Assembly (NCBI GenBank): GCA_022758935.1
Contig: JAEMQG010000030.1
Coordinates: 1-25,817 of the forward strand
DNA from: Candidatus Nitrosopumilus sp.
Lineage (GTDB): Archaea; Thermoproteota; Nitrososphaeria; Nitrososphaerales; Nitrosopumilaceae
DNA: 25,817 nucleotides
Reading direction: 5' to 3'
Within the stretch, counting starts at the first letter, position 1. Each line of letters begins with the position of its first letter. Below are positions 1 through 7,795 of the stretch, one piece after another. The position numbers and the translations under genes were made by a program. Under the pieces are notes generated by a model. That model was given only the letters and a program-made list of their open reading frames with translations. It was not told the origin of the DNA and searched no databases.

Positions 1-36
1 ATGAAATCAATGATGAATCAATGGGGCAAAAAATAA
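1..36 (+). CDS. C-terminal tail of the ABC transporter ATPase (partial)
   Basis: Frame 1 is open from the first base and stops at a TAA at 34-36, encoding only 11 residues. The stop overlaps the ATG of the following permease in a TAATG junction, the usual arrangement for ATPase-permease pairs of the DrrA/DrrB type. The assignment to an ATPase is inferred from context, because no Walker or signature motif lies inside the window. Confidence 0.4.
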   Translation: MKSMMNQWGKK

Positions 37-782
37 TGTTTCAAGACATTTATACAATTTGGCTGAGAGAAATGATAAAGTTTGTTAGAGCACGTTCAAG
101 AATAGTGAGTAGCCTGGCAATGCCGTTTATCTGGCTGTTTATACTAGGATTTGGTTTTTCATCTTCGATAACCATGCCAGGCTTACCGTACATAGGATTC
201 CTTGCTCCTGGAATAATTGGCATGATAATTTTATTCACGTCAATCTTCTCTGGAATATCTGTTATCTATGATAGACAGTTTGGTTTTCTCAAGGAGATTT
301 TAGTTGCTCCAGTTTCCAGATCAAGCATAGTTCTTGGTAAAACTTTTGGTGGGGCGACAATTGCAACAATCAATGGCCTTATAGTACTTGGAATATCTAG
401 TGCGTTAGGTTTCATAGAGTTCGGGATTGGAACTTTTCTTGCTATTCCGTTTATGATTCTAATTGCAATCTCGTTTGTTGCTACGGGTCTGATAATAGCA
501 TCCAGAATGAAGAGTATGGAGGGATTCCAGATGATAATGTCCTTTCTTGTGATGCCGATCTTTCTTCTGTCAGGTGCACTTTTTCCTCTCAACAACGTAC
601 CAGATGCAATGAGGATGATTTCTTATTTCGATCCACTAAGCTATGGAATAGACGGAATCAGGGGTTCGCTTGTGGGAATAACCAACACAGGTCTAGTCAT
701 AGATTTCTCTGTGTTGCTTGGAATATCTATTGGTTTGATTGCTATTGGAACTTTGATGTTTAAAAAGAGCACTCAATTATAA
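36..782 (+). CDS. ABC-2 type transporter permease (DrrB-like)
   Basis: This is an integral membrane permease of an ABC exporter that would work with a separate ATPase encoded just upstream. It has about six hydrophobic helices. Near the C-terminus it carries the family-typical segment ALFPLNNVPDAM, then SYFDPLSYGIDGIRG, and the central EILVAPVSRSSIVLGK loop. These features are characteristic of the ABC-2/daunorubicin-resistance permeases. The ATG at 36 gives 248 residues and a TAATG overlap with the ATPase stop. An in-frame ATG at 21 would add five residues and is less likely. The substrate cannot be inferred, and such systems export drugs, lipids or polysaccharides. A T-rich run follows the stop at about 785-807 and may end transcription. 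Confidence 0.88.
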   Translation: MFQDIYTIWLREMIKFVRARSRIVSSLAMPFIWLFILGFGFSSSITMPGLPYIGFLAPGIIGMIILFTSIFSGISVIYDRQFGFLKEILVAPVSRSSIVLGKTFGGATIATINGLIVLGISSALGFIEFGIGTFLAIPFMILIAISFVATGLIIASRMKSMEGFQMIMSFLVMPIFLLSGALFPLNNVPDAMRMISYFDPLSYGIDGIRGSLVGITNTGLVIDFSVLLGISIGLIAIGTLMFKKSTQL

Positions 783-853
783 CGAGTTTTCTTCGATAGT
801 TTTTTGTTATGTCTGTACTATTGATGATTTAGAAAATAAAAATAAATTAGGAT

Positions 854-1060
854 TTAATGAGATATGCCTAAAATTTTGAAAATTTGTTTTTTTTCAAATA
901 AGGCAATTCCAATTAATATCAGAAGACCTAAAACCAGGCTAATCTGTTCTGAAAATAATCCTTCAGACATTTGCCAGATTCCACGCCAGAATAAAATCAA
1001 ACCCACGCCAGTCAATAACAGAATAAGTGTACGACCAACATAGTTTAGAGATCCAATCAA
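854..1060 (-). CDS. Small two-helix membrane protein, unknown function
   Basis: This 68-residue protein has two strongly hydrophobic segments, at about residues 9-25 and 38-54, separated by a short polar loop. It ends in a basic tail. The start is a TTG at 1060, and an AT-rich TATA-like box (1081-1090, read on minus) is centred about 26 nt upstream. This matches the leaderless promoter layout seen for other genes in the window. It lies convergent to the ABC permease. I do not recognise a family. The hydrophobic pattern and the promoter make it a likely real gene, but it could be spurious. Confidence 0.55.
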   Translation of the reverse strand: MIGSLNYVGRTLILLLTGVGLILFWRGIWQMSEGLFSEQISLVLGLLILIGIALFEKKQIFKILGISH

Positions 1061-1745
1061 TCACTTATTTTACGATTTAAGATTATTTAAAATTGTTGAT
1101 GATTATCTTTGAATTTTTTACATTGATTGAAAAATATTAGCCATTAAGAAAATTTGTGTTGTAAAGATTTTTTTGATCTATTGATATTATTTTATTGTTC
1201 TAAAAAAATTATATGCTATGTTCCCATAAATACAAAATACCTTAGAACAAAGAAGAAAGTATCAATACCATTCTCATTTCAAACACCGTCTTATTTAAAA
1301 ATAGAAAAACTGATAATTCTTAGTCATCACTAGAGTCGCTGAAAAAGATAAAAGAAATTCTTTCAGAATTTAAAGGTTGGAGGCAATACTTAGAAATTCA
1401 TTCTCGGTTCCTGAAAGTAATTGGTCATCACTCAAAATAATTGACAAAATTAAATAACCTTTAAGAGAAGTTATTCTACATTCTAAAATTTTTGTAAGTA
1501 AAAATATGAGATTAATTTGCCTGTGAACTAATCAAAAGCATGTACATTTTCTTTTCCTACATCTATCCCCATTAATTCATAACCATCTTGGTAAGATCAC
1601 CGCATGTCATGAAAAATTTAACCTTGGATCGGCACATTGTAGAATTGCAACAAATTCATCTATGTATTGAATTAAATTCTATTAAACACCAAGTGAGCAG
1701 ATTTTCAAAGAGACTTTATATTTGGTCAGAATCAAATCTAGCTAC
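1061..1745. other. Gene-poor AT-rich interval
   Basis: I see no convincing gene here. The longest notable open stretch on plus (1324-1440, 38 sense codons, no ATG) would encode a lysine-rich amphipathic helix and could be a decayed fragment. A 9-nt direct repeat GTCATCACT occurs at 1323-1331 and 1424-1432. Small weak hairpins occur at 1355-1371 and 1453-1475. The right end carries the promoter of the following membrane heat-shock-like gene. Confidence 0.5.
1714..1725 (+). promoter_or_regulatory. TATA-like promoter of the alpha-crystallin-like gene
   Basis: The AT-rich element CTTTATATTTGG is centred near 1719, about 27 nt before a TTG codon at 1746. This is the spacing expected for a leaderless archaeal transcript, so it favours 1746 over the upstream TTG at 1722 as the start. 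Confidence 0.5.
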
Positions 1746-2201
1746 TTGGCAAGTTACAAGGGAGCATATTCAAATGAACAGGCATTAAATTTTGTAATTC
1801 CAATAATGGTAATTTTGTTTCTTGGAATTGTTTACGTCATGACTCAAAGATCAGGCTCAGGATTTGTTAGTTTTATTTTACTAGGATTGGCTGCAATTAC
1901 AATGTTTTATTGGGTCAGGGTTTTAAAGAAAATGACCAAAGATCAGAAACCAGTATACAATGCAAGAGAACAAGAAACAAAAAATTGGGTATACGATCTC
2001 ATTAAGGGTGAAGGAGATTTTGTCTTTGTCGCAGAAGTACCAGGACCAGAAGATAAGATAGCAGTTAGATTAATTGACGGTATGTTGTACATCCGTGGCT
2101 CGTCTGGTTTTTCTAAAGAAGTTCCAATTGAAGGTTCAAATCAGATGCAAATTTTTGATTTCAAATATAGAAACGGTGTGCTCACACTAAGAATAAAATA
2201 A
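1746..2201 (+). CDS. Membrane-anchored protein with an alpha-crystallin (Hsp20)-like domain
   Basis: The 151-residue product has two adjacent transmembrane helices (about residues 14-32 and 40-60). A cytosolic-type C-terminal domain follows from about residue 85. That domain follows the beta-strand pattern of small heat-shock proteins. FVFVAEVPGPEDKIAVRLI matches the strands around the usual VxxDLPGxxKEDIxV motif. DGMLYIRGSS follows, and the end NGVLTLRIK is the classic closing NGVLxVxxPK-type motif. Small heat-shock proteins are normally soluble holdases, so a membrane-tethered version would act on membrane clients; this is inference. The gene ends exactly one base before the convergent Top6A stop. 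An in-frame TTG at 1722 would add eight residues. Confidence 0.72.
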   Translation: MASYKGAYSNEQALNFVIPIMVILFLGIVYVMTQRSGSGFVSFILLGLAAITMFYWVRVLKKMTKDQKPVYNAREQETKNWVYDLIKGEGDFVFVAEVPGPEDKIAVRLIDGMLYIRGSSGFSKEVPIEGSNQMQIFDFKYRNGVLTLRIK

Positions 2202-3308
2202 CTAAAGACTTTTTGCAAGTTCTAATTTTTGTGGGAGATATTTTTCAGTAATGTTTGTTAAACCATATTTTGAAAATGCTTCCAATTCAGCTTTTCTTTT
2301 TATTTTAAGAAATACATCAAGTTCTTTTTTCCATATACCTTCTTGATATCTTGGATCACTCTGCAGATCATGACATCGTTTAATGTCAGATTCAGTCATT
2401 GGAATTGTTGGGAGTTTGAATTTCTCAATATCAGTTGCCCATACACCCACCCATTTTGCATCAGGAACTGTCAAATCTCTAAGATGTGCAGCGTTTGCAG
2501 AGCCAGATTTTATTACCATTGCAATATGTTCTCCATACACATCACCATCAGTGAGAACAATTACAGGTAGTCCCATTTCATCATGTAGTCTTTTTAAAAG
2601 AGTTCTAGTTGAACGAGGAGCTTGTCCCCCGGTATTGATAATAATGGATTTGAATTTCTTATCAACTTGTTCTTCGACAAATCGTGTAAACAAACCACCC
2701 TTTTCAATAGCAATTACAATTTCGGCACTTGTGTCTAATAATTCTGCAGTCGTCAAGCTGGGACCTATGGCATAACCATCAGGGTGATTAGAAAGATTCA
2801 TTGTTTTACCCTCATATCCAGGAATGGTGTATTCTATATTCAAATCGCCAAAAATTGAACTGCGCTCTTCTGGAAATATATGAAAATCTTCACGTGGTTT
2901 TGATAGTATAGCTTCTAAATCAACGATGATGTTATCAGATTCAGATTGATCTTCAAATTCAATATCGAATGCCTGTGATGAATAATAGACGTCTCTTAGT
3001 GTAGATGATTTTTTTTCTTGTGTTAATCGGTTAGCAAAAAAGGCCAGCCACATTAATTGGGTAAATGATCTTAATTGTGAAGAATTTCTTGAGCTTCGAA
3101 GTGCCGCAGAGTTTCCTAAGATGTATTGGCGAATTTTCTTGTCATAAACAATATTGCTAACGGATCTACTTGGAATTGAAAATTTTGGGAATTGTCCATT
3201 TTCTAGATCATCGTAGACTTTAGCACCATGCATTTTTAGTGCATCTATTATGCTTTTTTGTTTTTCATTTGTTTTTAGCTTTCGATCTTTAGCTTTGTTT
3301 GTCGTCAA
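2202..3308 (-). CDS. top6A: DNA topoisomerase VI subunit A
   Basis: This is the catalytic, Spo11-related subunit of the type IIB topoisomerase, which relaxes and decatenates DNA as an A2B2 heterotetramer with Top6B. At 368 residues it is a normal length. The winged-helix (CAP) domain contains LRDVYY at 104-109, and the second tyrosine (Y109) aligns with the DNA-cleaving tyrosine of the Spo11 family. The Toprim domain carries the metal-binding acid E202 in IEKGG and the DxD pair D254/D256 in VLTDGDVYGEHI. The start is a TTG at 3308 that overlaps the end of top6B by 20 nt, indicating co-translation in one transcript. Initiation further downstream would cut into the conserved N-terminal region, so the overlapping start is preferred. 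Confidence 0.96.
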   Translation of the reverse strand: MTTNKAKDRKLKTNEKQKSIIDALKMHGAKVYDDLENGQFPKFSIPSRSVSNIVYDKKIRQYILGNSAALRSSRNSSQLRSFTQLMWLAFFANRLTQEKKSSTLRDVYYSSQAFDIEFEDQSESDNIIVDLEAILSKPREDFHIFPEERSSIFGDLNIEYTIPGYEGKTMNLSNHPDGYAIGPSLTTAELLDTSAEIVIAIEKGGLFTRFVEEQVDKKFKSIIINTGGQAPRSTRTLLKRLHDEMGLPVIVLTDGDVYGEHIAMVIKSGSANAAHLRDLTVPDAKWVGVWATDIEKFKLPTIPMTESDIKRCHDLQSDPRYQEGIWKKELDVFLKIKRKAELEAFSKYGLTNITEKYLPQKLELAKSL

Positions 3309-5133
3309 CTATCAATTCCTCCTCTAACATTTTTTTATAATTGGGTTCTTTAGTCTTTCCTGAAAGTTCAGTAGAGAATTGGGCAATTAATGGGATGTAT
3401 TTCGCATAAAGATTTGCTCTCTTTTTTGCCATCTCAGCTTGACCTCGCTTAGACATGTATGCTGCAAGTTTTCGAGATAGAAATTGTAGACCCAATCTTA
3501 ATTCACGTTCTATTTCTGGTCGGTCTGCCACGTTTTCTTTTCCAACCGTCTTGTAAGGTATACGGGTAGAGCATATATGAGTCACTATAACAAATGGTGG
3601 ATCACCTTTGATCTTATAGCGAGTCCAGTCCGAATCATTTACTACTTTTAGAACAACATCACTTCCTTCATCATAAAGTAAGGGAATTCTATTGGCGTAT
3701 CGATAAACATGAGGGCCTCCAGGACGTATCTCTCCACCATATGCAATTCCCATCTCGACAATAAATGGAAAACCAGAATAAGCTGAAGCTGGACGTTGAA
3801 TCACTTCACAAAAATCAGGTTTAAAGAACTTCTTGATTCCTTTTTCAAGTGGTTCCTCTCCTAGTGGTGCAAGACAACTTGGATCTGGGGAAAGAAAATC
3901 TTCAAATTTCTGTAATGATTCACTTAGTTTTACTAATTCTTGATTAGTCATACTTCCCATGCGTTTTTCTGGTTTAAAACCAGCAAATTCTGCAAATTTA
4001 ACAGCGGTTGTTGGACCAATCCTTTGGAATCTTTTTGTCAAGAAGGTAGTTAATGTCTCTCCTTGTATAGTGCCAGTCAACTGTTTGTAATATGGACTTT
4101 CTGAATCCATTTCTACAGATTTAGATTGTGAATCACCAAAATCCCAATAAAATAATTTTTTGTTTGATACATCAATGTCCTCAATTCGAATTTTATTTAG
4201 TTTATCAAAATCCATTTTGAGAAAAGACATCAATGCAATTACAACTCTTACAGGTCTGGAAAGAGTTTTCCATCTCTTTTTTGCTTTATCCATTATCCCA
4301 GTAAATGCGAGATTTTTTTTCCCCAATCCTAAATCTTTTCTAACTTTTTCAACCATTGCATCATCAATAGTTGGAATTTCAAATTGTGATTCAACCATCA
4401 TCCTTCTGATTGTTTCAACATCAATTCCATGTGCATGTGGTCTAATTATGGTTGGCGCAGGAGGCATTTCATTTACAATTTTAGAATAATGGAATTTTTC
4501 CCCTTTCGGATCATCAAAAGTTATTGTTGCATAAGGAGTAATCAGGGATGTTTCATAAACATAATCTTTAATTTTTGAACCTGCTTTTGCATAATCTCCT
4601 TCTAAACAAATACTAACTGAAAGACCTCTTTTGGTTACTTCTTTTGTAGTGTGTTTTAGAATAACAGGTTTATTTTTTTGAATATCTAATAATAATTCAA
4701 ATTCATCTTGAATTTTTCCATCAGTTGAACTTTTTACAAAAACTGGTTTGTTTGTTGTGATCTGACCATATAAAATTGCCATGGTTGCTCCAAGACCAAA
4801 CATTCCTCGTGCCTGCTTTAATCCAAATTTTGAACCATAGAGAACAGTTCCAAATGCCAATGGAACATGCTTTGACTCTATTCCAGGTCCATTATCTTTC
4901 ACGGTTAGAATGTATGGTTTTGGGTCTGGTTTTTCTGAATCAACTGCTTTTATTGACATATGAACATCTGGAAAGATTCCTTTTTGATCACATGCATCCA
5001 AAGAATTTTCTACAAATTCTCTTACTGCAGTATATAATGATCTGGTAGGATTACTAAAGCCAGCTAAATCTCGATTTCGGTAAAAAAATTCACTTGGTGA
5101 GATTTGGTTAAATTTTTCTTTAATAGAAGACAT
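3289..5133 (-). CDS. top6B: DNA topoisomerase VI subunit B
   Basis: This is the ATPase subunit of topoisomerase VI. It has the GHKL fold: the N box FVENSLDACD (residues 40-49, with E42 and N43), the G1 box VKDNGPGI (D80), and the glycine-rich lid GSKFGLKQARGMFGLGA (100-116). A helix-two-turn-helix and transducer region follow. At 614 residues it is longer than many crenarchaeal homologues (around 530), with a basic C-terminal extension. The ATG at 5133 overlaps the stop of the KH-protein gene by 14 nt, and its own end overlaps top6A by 20 nt. The whole rio1-KH-top6B-top6A run therefore looks like one operon. Confidence 0.96.
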   Translation of the reverse strand: MSSIKEKFNQISPSEFFYRNRDLAGFSNPTRSLYTAVREFVENSLDACDQKGIFPDVHMSIKAVDSEKPDPKPYILTVKDNGPGIESKHVPLAFGTVLYGSKFGLKQARGMFGLGATMAILYGQITTNKPVFVKSSTDGKIQDEFELLLDIQKNKPVILKHTTKEVTKRGLSVSICLEGDYAKAGSKIKDYVYETSLITPYATITFDDPKGEKFHYSKIVNEMPPAPTIIRPHAHGIDVETIRRMMVESQFEIPTIDDAMVEKVRKDLGLGKKNLAFTGIMDKAKKRWKTLSRPVRVVIALMSFLKMDFDKLNKIRIEDIDVSNKKLFYWDFGDSQSKSVEMDSESPYYKQLTGTIQGETLTTFLTKRFQRIGPTTAVKFAEFAGFKPEKRMGSMTNQELVKLSESLQKFEDFLSPDPSCLAPLGEEPLEKGIKKFFKPDFCEVIQRPASAYSGFPFIVEMGIAYGGEIRPGGPHVYRYANRIPLLYDEGSDVVLKVVNDSDWTRYKIKGDPPFVIVTHICSTRIPYKTVGKENVADRPEIERELRLGLQFLSRKLAAYMSKRGQAEMAKKRANLYAKYIPLIAQFSTELSGKTKEPNYKKMLEEELIVDDKQS

Positions 5134-5692
5134 CTTGGTTCTCCCACAATTTCATTTTTTCTTGTTTGTTTTTTCTGTTTGCCGCTTCCAACTTTGTGTA
5201 AACTGCACCATGCATGCTACCGCTTGATATTGACGATATTGCATCTACAACTAATCTTAGTTTACTAGTGTCCCCTATTATTGAAACAGTTTTCCCGTAG
5301 ACAGAGATAAAAGTTCCAGTTAAATTTTCCAAATTCTTTCTTGCCTTACCACCTTCTCCAATAATTCTCCCTTTTATCCTTTCAATATTTGTATTTGATT
5401 TTCCTGCAAAATCTCTTAAATCTATAACATGTAATGCATTTTCACCTTTTAGTAAACTCATCGCATGTTCAGGAGAAAACCCTCTTCCAATTGCAGTAAC
5501 AATCTCCATAGCTTTGAAGGGCTGAATTCTATCAACATTACCATCAGTTTTGATGAAAACTTCACCAGTTTCTCCATTGATATCCAAAGTAACGTAGCAG
5601 AGTTGCTCAATTTTTGATTTTACATTTCCAGACTTTCCAATTAATACAGCTATCCTGTCATTTGGGATTCGAAGTAATTTCTCAAAGCTCAT
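5120..5692 (-). CDS. Archaeal Dim2/Pno1-like KH-domain RNA-binding protein
   Basis: This 190-residue protein has two KH-type modules, each with a GxxG loop: IGKSGN (G19-G22) and IGEGGK (G112-G115). It matches the archaeal homologue of eukaryotic Dim2/Pno1, which binds the 3' end region of small-subunit rRNA during maturation and partners with Rio1 and Nob1. The GSMHGAVY stretch near the C-terminus is also typical. The ATG at 5692 overlaps the rio1 stop in an ATGA junction, supporting translational coupling with its functional partner. The downstream gene is top6B, and archaeal genomes often keep Rio1, the KH protein and topoisomerase VI genes together. Confidence 0.9.
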   Translation of the reverse strand: MSFEKLLRIPNDRIAVLIGKSGNVKSKIEQLCYVTLDINGETGEVFIKTDGNVDRIQPFKAMEIVTAIGRGFSPEHAMSLLKGENALHVIDLRDFAGKSNTNIERIKGRIIGEGGKARKNLENLTGTFISVYGKTVSIIGDTSKLRLVVDAISSISSGSMHGAVYTKLEAANRKNKQEKMKLWENQDVFY

Positions 5693-6513
5693 TTTGTAAT
5701 ATCCTTAAATATTTTAATTGGATCTTCAACAGAAATTCCTCTTTTAGAAAAGAATCGGGTTATGTTATAAATATCTCTTTTAAGAAATTCATGAGCATTA
5801 GGATGTCTTAAATCAACCGCAGACCCAAGATCAAAAAGTACCAGGCCTTTTTTAGTTTTAAAAATATTGTATTCAGAATAATCCCCATGAACTAACTTGG
5901 CATTTTGATAAAGTTTTGTAATTATGGATATAGATTGAGCATAGTCATTTTCGTCAACTTCTGATACAAGTAAAATCTGTGCAGGAGACCCATTTTCGCC
6001 AATAAAATCCATGGCAAGCACGTTATTTGTTACATACAGAGGCCTTGGAACCGGGATTCCACAATTATAACATTGAGATAAATTCCTATGTTCTTTTTTT
6101 GCCCTTAAATAAATCAGATTTTTTGTTACTTTTTTCAATTTTGAAAATCTTGGATCCCCAGATATATACTGCTCGCGTTTCTTAAAATTTGAAGTAGTTA
6201 CTAGGTAAATTTTTAATGCAACATCATTGTTTTTTTCATCGACTGCCCAAAAAAGAACGGATTCTTTTCCTGCACTCACCGGGCCGTTAACATAGGCAAT
6301 TATATGATCTGAAATCATCTTGTAAAGAGTCATTACAGTAGGTTTGTCCAAAACTTCATTGATCACTTTCCCTTTTTTGAAACCATCTTCCAATGAACCC
6401 CTTTTAGATTTAGAAATTAATTTATTGTCAATTTTTGATTCTAATTTTCTACTTAGATCATCAGATAGTAGATCATTAGACATTAAATCATTAGACAATG
6501 AATCATCAGACAA
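5689..6513 (-). CDS. rio1: RIO1-family serine protein kinase
   Basis: This is an atypical protein kinase/ATPase of late small-ribosomal-subunit maturation. Visible motifs are the RIO P-loop GPVSAGKESVLF (77-88), the ATP-site lysine in LKIY (K101), the catalytic loop VHGDYSEYN (D211, N216), the metal-binding DLGSAV (D228), and the RIO1 C-terminal signature HPNAHEFLKRDIYNITRFF (237-255). Numbering assumes the TTG at 6513. That start lies about 26 nt from a TATA-like element at 6535-6544. An ATG at 6483 would remove ten residues. The N-terminus is unusual: it is four tandem copies of an acidic serine pentapeptide (residues 2-21). The gene ends in an ATGA overlap with the KH gene. Confidence 0.94.
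   Translation of the reverse strand: MSDDSLSNDLMSNDLLSDDLSRKLESKIDNKLISKSKRGSLEDGFKKGKVINEVLDKPTVMTLYKMISDHIIAYVNGPVSAGKESVLFWAVDEKNNDVALKIYLVTTSNFKKREQYISGDPRFSKLKKVTKNLIYLRAKKEHRNLSQCYNCGIPVPRPLYVTNNVLAMDFIGENGSPAQILLVSEVDENDYAQSISIITKLYQNAKLVHGDYSEYNIFKTKKGLVLFDLGSAVDLRHPNAHEFLKRDIYNITRFFSKRGISVEDPIKIFKDITK
6451..6510 (-). repeat. Tandem 15-nt repeat encoding the Rio1 N-terminus
   Basis: Four imperfect 15-nt units encode SDDSL, SNDLM, SNDLL and SDDLS in a row at the very start of Rio1. The units contain alternative in-frame start codons (TTG at 6513 and 6498, ATG at 6483). Gain or loss of a unit would change only the length of the acidic tail. Confidence 0.75.
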
Positions 6514-6534
6514 TGAATATTATTACACATACTA

Positions 6535-6544
6535 GATAAAAGAG
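6535..6544 (-). promoter_or_regulatory. TATA-like promoter of the rio1-KH-top6B-top6A operon
   Basis: Read on minus, CTCTTTTATC is centred near 6539, about 26 nt before the TTG at 6513. It lies in the 106-nt gap after the DUF424 gene, so the rio1 operon probably has its own promoter. Confidence 0.45.
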
Positions 6545-6619
6545 ATTTCTTTTTTGTATTTAGAAAGAAACTAACTATTTAATTAAAATGATCGTTGTTT
6601 TGTTTTTAATTAAAATAAG

Positions 6620-6916
6620 TTACATTTTAAAAATAATCAAAAAAGGCACTCCAGAAATTGTCTTAACAGCATTTTCAGAACCAATTCCAAGTTCTAATGA
6701 AAGGGACACAGTTTCTTTTCCAGCCATGTTAATTATTGACGAATTTTTAAGTAATTTTGCAGCTGTGTCTTTTCCAACTATCTCATCACCATAGTAGTTC
6801 TTGCTAATATTTACAGTCAATTTATCTTCAGATATGCTTTTACCAAGGATATTTGCATCACAAATATTTAACATTAAATTTTTTTGATAATCAGTAATTT
6901 TAACTGAGAATTGCAT
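6620..6916 (-). CDS. DUF424 family protein
   Basis: This 98-residue archaeal protein matches the DUF424 pattern: NLMLNICDANILGKSI near the start, then NISKNYYGDEIV, NSSIINMAGKETVSL and the terminal SGVPFLIIF. The biochemical function is not established. The gene often accompanies aIF2-beta in archaeal genomes, which suggests a translation link; this is inference from context. The start ATG overlaps the aIF2-beta stop in a TAATG junction, so the two are surely co-transcribed and probably translationally coupled. Confidence 0.87.
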   Translation of the reverse strand: MQFSVKITDYQKNLMLNICDANILGKSISEDKLTVNISKNYYGDEIVGKDTAAKLLKNSSIINMAGKETVSLSLELGIGSENAVKTISGVPFLIIFKM

Positions 6917-7335
6917 TATGCATATTTACCTTTCAGAGTAGATTTTGCACCACATGCTTCACAAATCAAAAAAGAGATTCTATTTTCTTTCAGAATTTTT
7001 GTGTCAGGACTTTTACAAGTATGACATTCCAAATAATCTTTTATATAAATTTGGAAAAGACGTGTAAAATCATCAGGAGCTCTTCTTCCAACAAACATTG
7101 CCTTATCACCTAAGCGTTCAGCTGGGACAGCAAATTCCTTAGAGAGGTATTGTAGTACTTTATCAGGATCCCGACGTAGAATTTTTGGAAATTCAGAGAA
7201 ATTACGAAGGAATGTCTTTTGACCTTCCCACATGACATCCACCACAGGAAGTTCAAATCGGGTAGACTCCTTTTTAGTTGCACCCATTTTATCTTGAATT
7301 CTCTTAAGTAGACTTTCATAATCAGATGATGTCAT
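6916..7335 (-). CDS. eif2b: Translation initiation factor 2 subunit beta (aIF2-beta)
   Basis: This is the beta subunit of the heterotrimer that delivers initiator Met-tRNA to the small subunit. The 139-residue form has the conserved central domain (RNFSEFPKILRRDPDKVLQY, then GDKAMFVGRRAPDDF). The C-terminal zinc ribbon has four cysteines (C104, C107, C125, C128). The ATG at 7335 is preferred because a TATA-like element at 7359-7366 lies about 27 nt upstream. A start at 7350 would add five residues and fall inside the promoter-to-start interval. It heads a two-gene operon with DUF424. An inverted repeat flanks its promoter (7348-7391). Confidence 0.93.
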   Translation of the reverse strand: MTSSDYESLLKRIQDKMGATKKESTRFELPVVDVMWEGQKTFLRNFSEFPKILRRDPDKVLQYLSKEFAVPAERLGDKAMFVGRRAPDDFTRLFQIYIKDYLECHTCKSPDTKILKENRISFLICEACGAKSTLKGKYA

Positions 7336-7347
7336 TAAAAAATCATG

Positions 7348-7391
7348 CACCCGATACCCTATATTGGTTTTTGAAAAAGAGAAATCGGGTG
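7348..7391. promoter_or_regulatory. 8-bp inverted repeat flanking the aIF2-beta promoter
   Basis: CACCCGAT at 7348-7355 and ATCGGGTG at 7384-7391 are perfect inverted copies, 28 nt apart. The minus-strand TATA-like element (7359-7366) sits between them. It could be a dyad operator or an mRNA hairpin. Confidence 0.4.
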
Positions 7392-7403
7392 GATTTTGTT
7401 GGC

Positions 7404-7547
7404 TTACATCTTTCCTATTCGGAAGACATTAGTTCCACATGTAGGACATGTGCCTTTAACAGCAGGACGTCCATTTTTGAGTTTAGTTTCTTTGGGATCT
7501 TTAACTTCCCTTTTAGCTCTGCATTTTACGCAATATGCTTCTACCAT
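7404..7547 (-). CDS. DUF5679 zinc-ribbon protein
   Basis: This 47-residue protein starts at the ATG at 7547 and ends in TAA at 7404-7406. It has two CxxC pairs, C6/C9 in AYCVKCRAKRE and C34/C37 in GTCPTCGTN. Between them is the family-typical KLKNGRPAVKGTCP segment, so it matches DUF5679. A minus-strand TATA-like stretch at 7571-7579 lies about 28 nt upstream. Proteins of this family are small, basic and zinc-binding with no proven role. It lies 53-68 nt upstream of aIF2-beta in the same direction, but aIF2-beta seems to have its own promoter. Confidence 0.85.
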   Translation of the reverse strand: MVEAYCVKCRAKREVKDPKETKLKNGRPAVKGTCPTCGTNVFRIGKM

Positions 7548-7765
7548 TCTAGAAAACCTCTTACTTGGTGGTATTTAGGAAGAGCCTGTGAAAATTATTT
7601 AACTATAGACTAGATGTGTGTAAATTTTTGCTAATTCAGAAATACCGTATTGTAAAAAAAATTCAATAAATATGGTTTTTTATTCAATTTTTCTAAAAAA
7701 AATTGTATTTGTGTTGATTTTTTTATAATTATTCAATAAGAGGCAAGATTTTGCAAGGAGGACAG

Positions 7766-7773
7766 TTATAAAC
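7766..7773 (+). promoter_or_regulatory. TATA-like promoter
   Basis: TTATAAAC is centred 26 nt before the ATG at 7796, giving an essentially leaderless transcript. The remainder of the 7548-7765 gap is AT-rich and has three near-copies of ATTCAATA but no gene that I can see. Confidence 0.5.
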
Positions 7774-7795
7774 ACCATAATTAGGATATAACAAA

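Noticed and set aside
1528..1572. Minus-strand 14-codon frame beginning MGIDVGKENVHAF, reminiscent of the N-terminus of IS110-type transposases
   Set aside because: It is very short, with no DEDD catalytic remnants, inverted ends or downstream transposase similarity. It could easily be chance.
1588..1788. Plus-strand 66-codon frame before the alpha-crystallin-like gene
   Set aside because: It overlaps that gene's promoter and N-terminus in another frame, has a TTG start and a random-looking composition.
7326..7613. Plus-strand open frame over the DUF5679 region
   Set aside because: It is a shadow of the minus-strand DUF5679 gene, whose cysteine motifs are clear.
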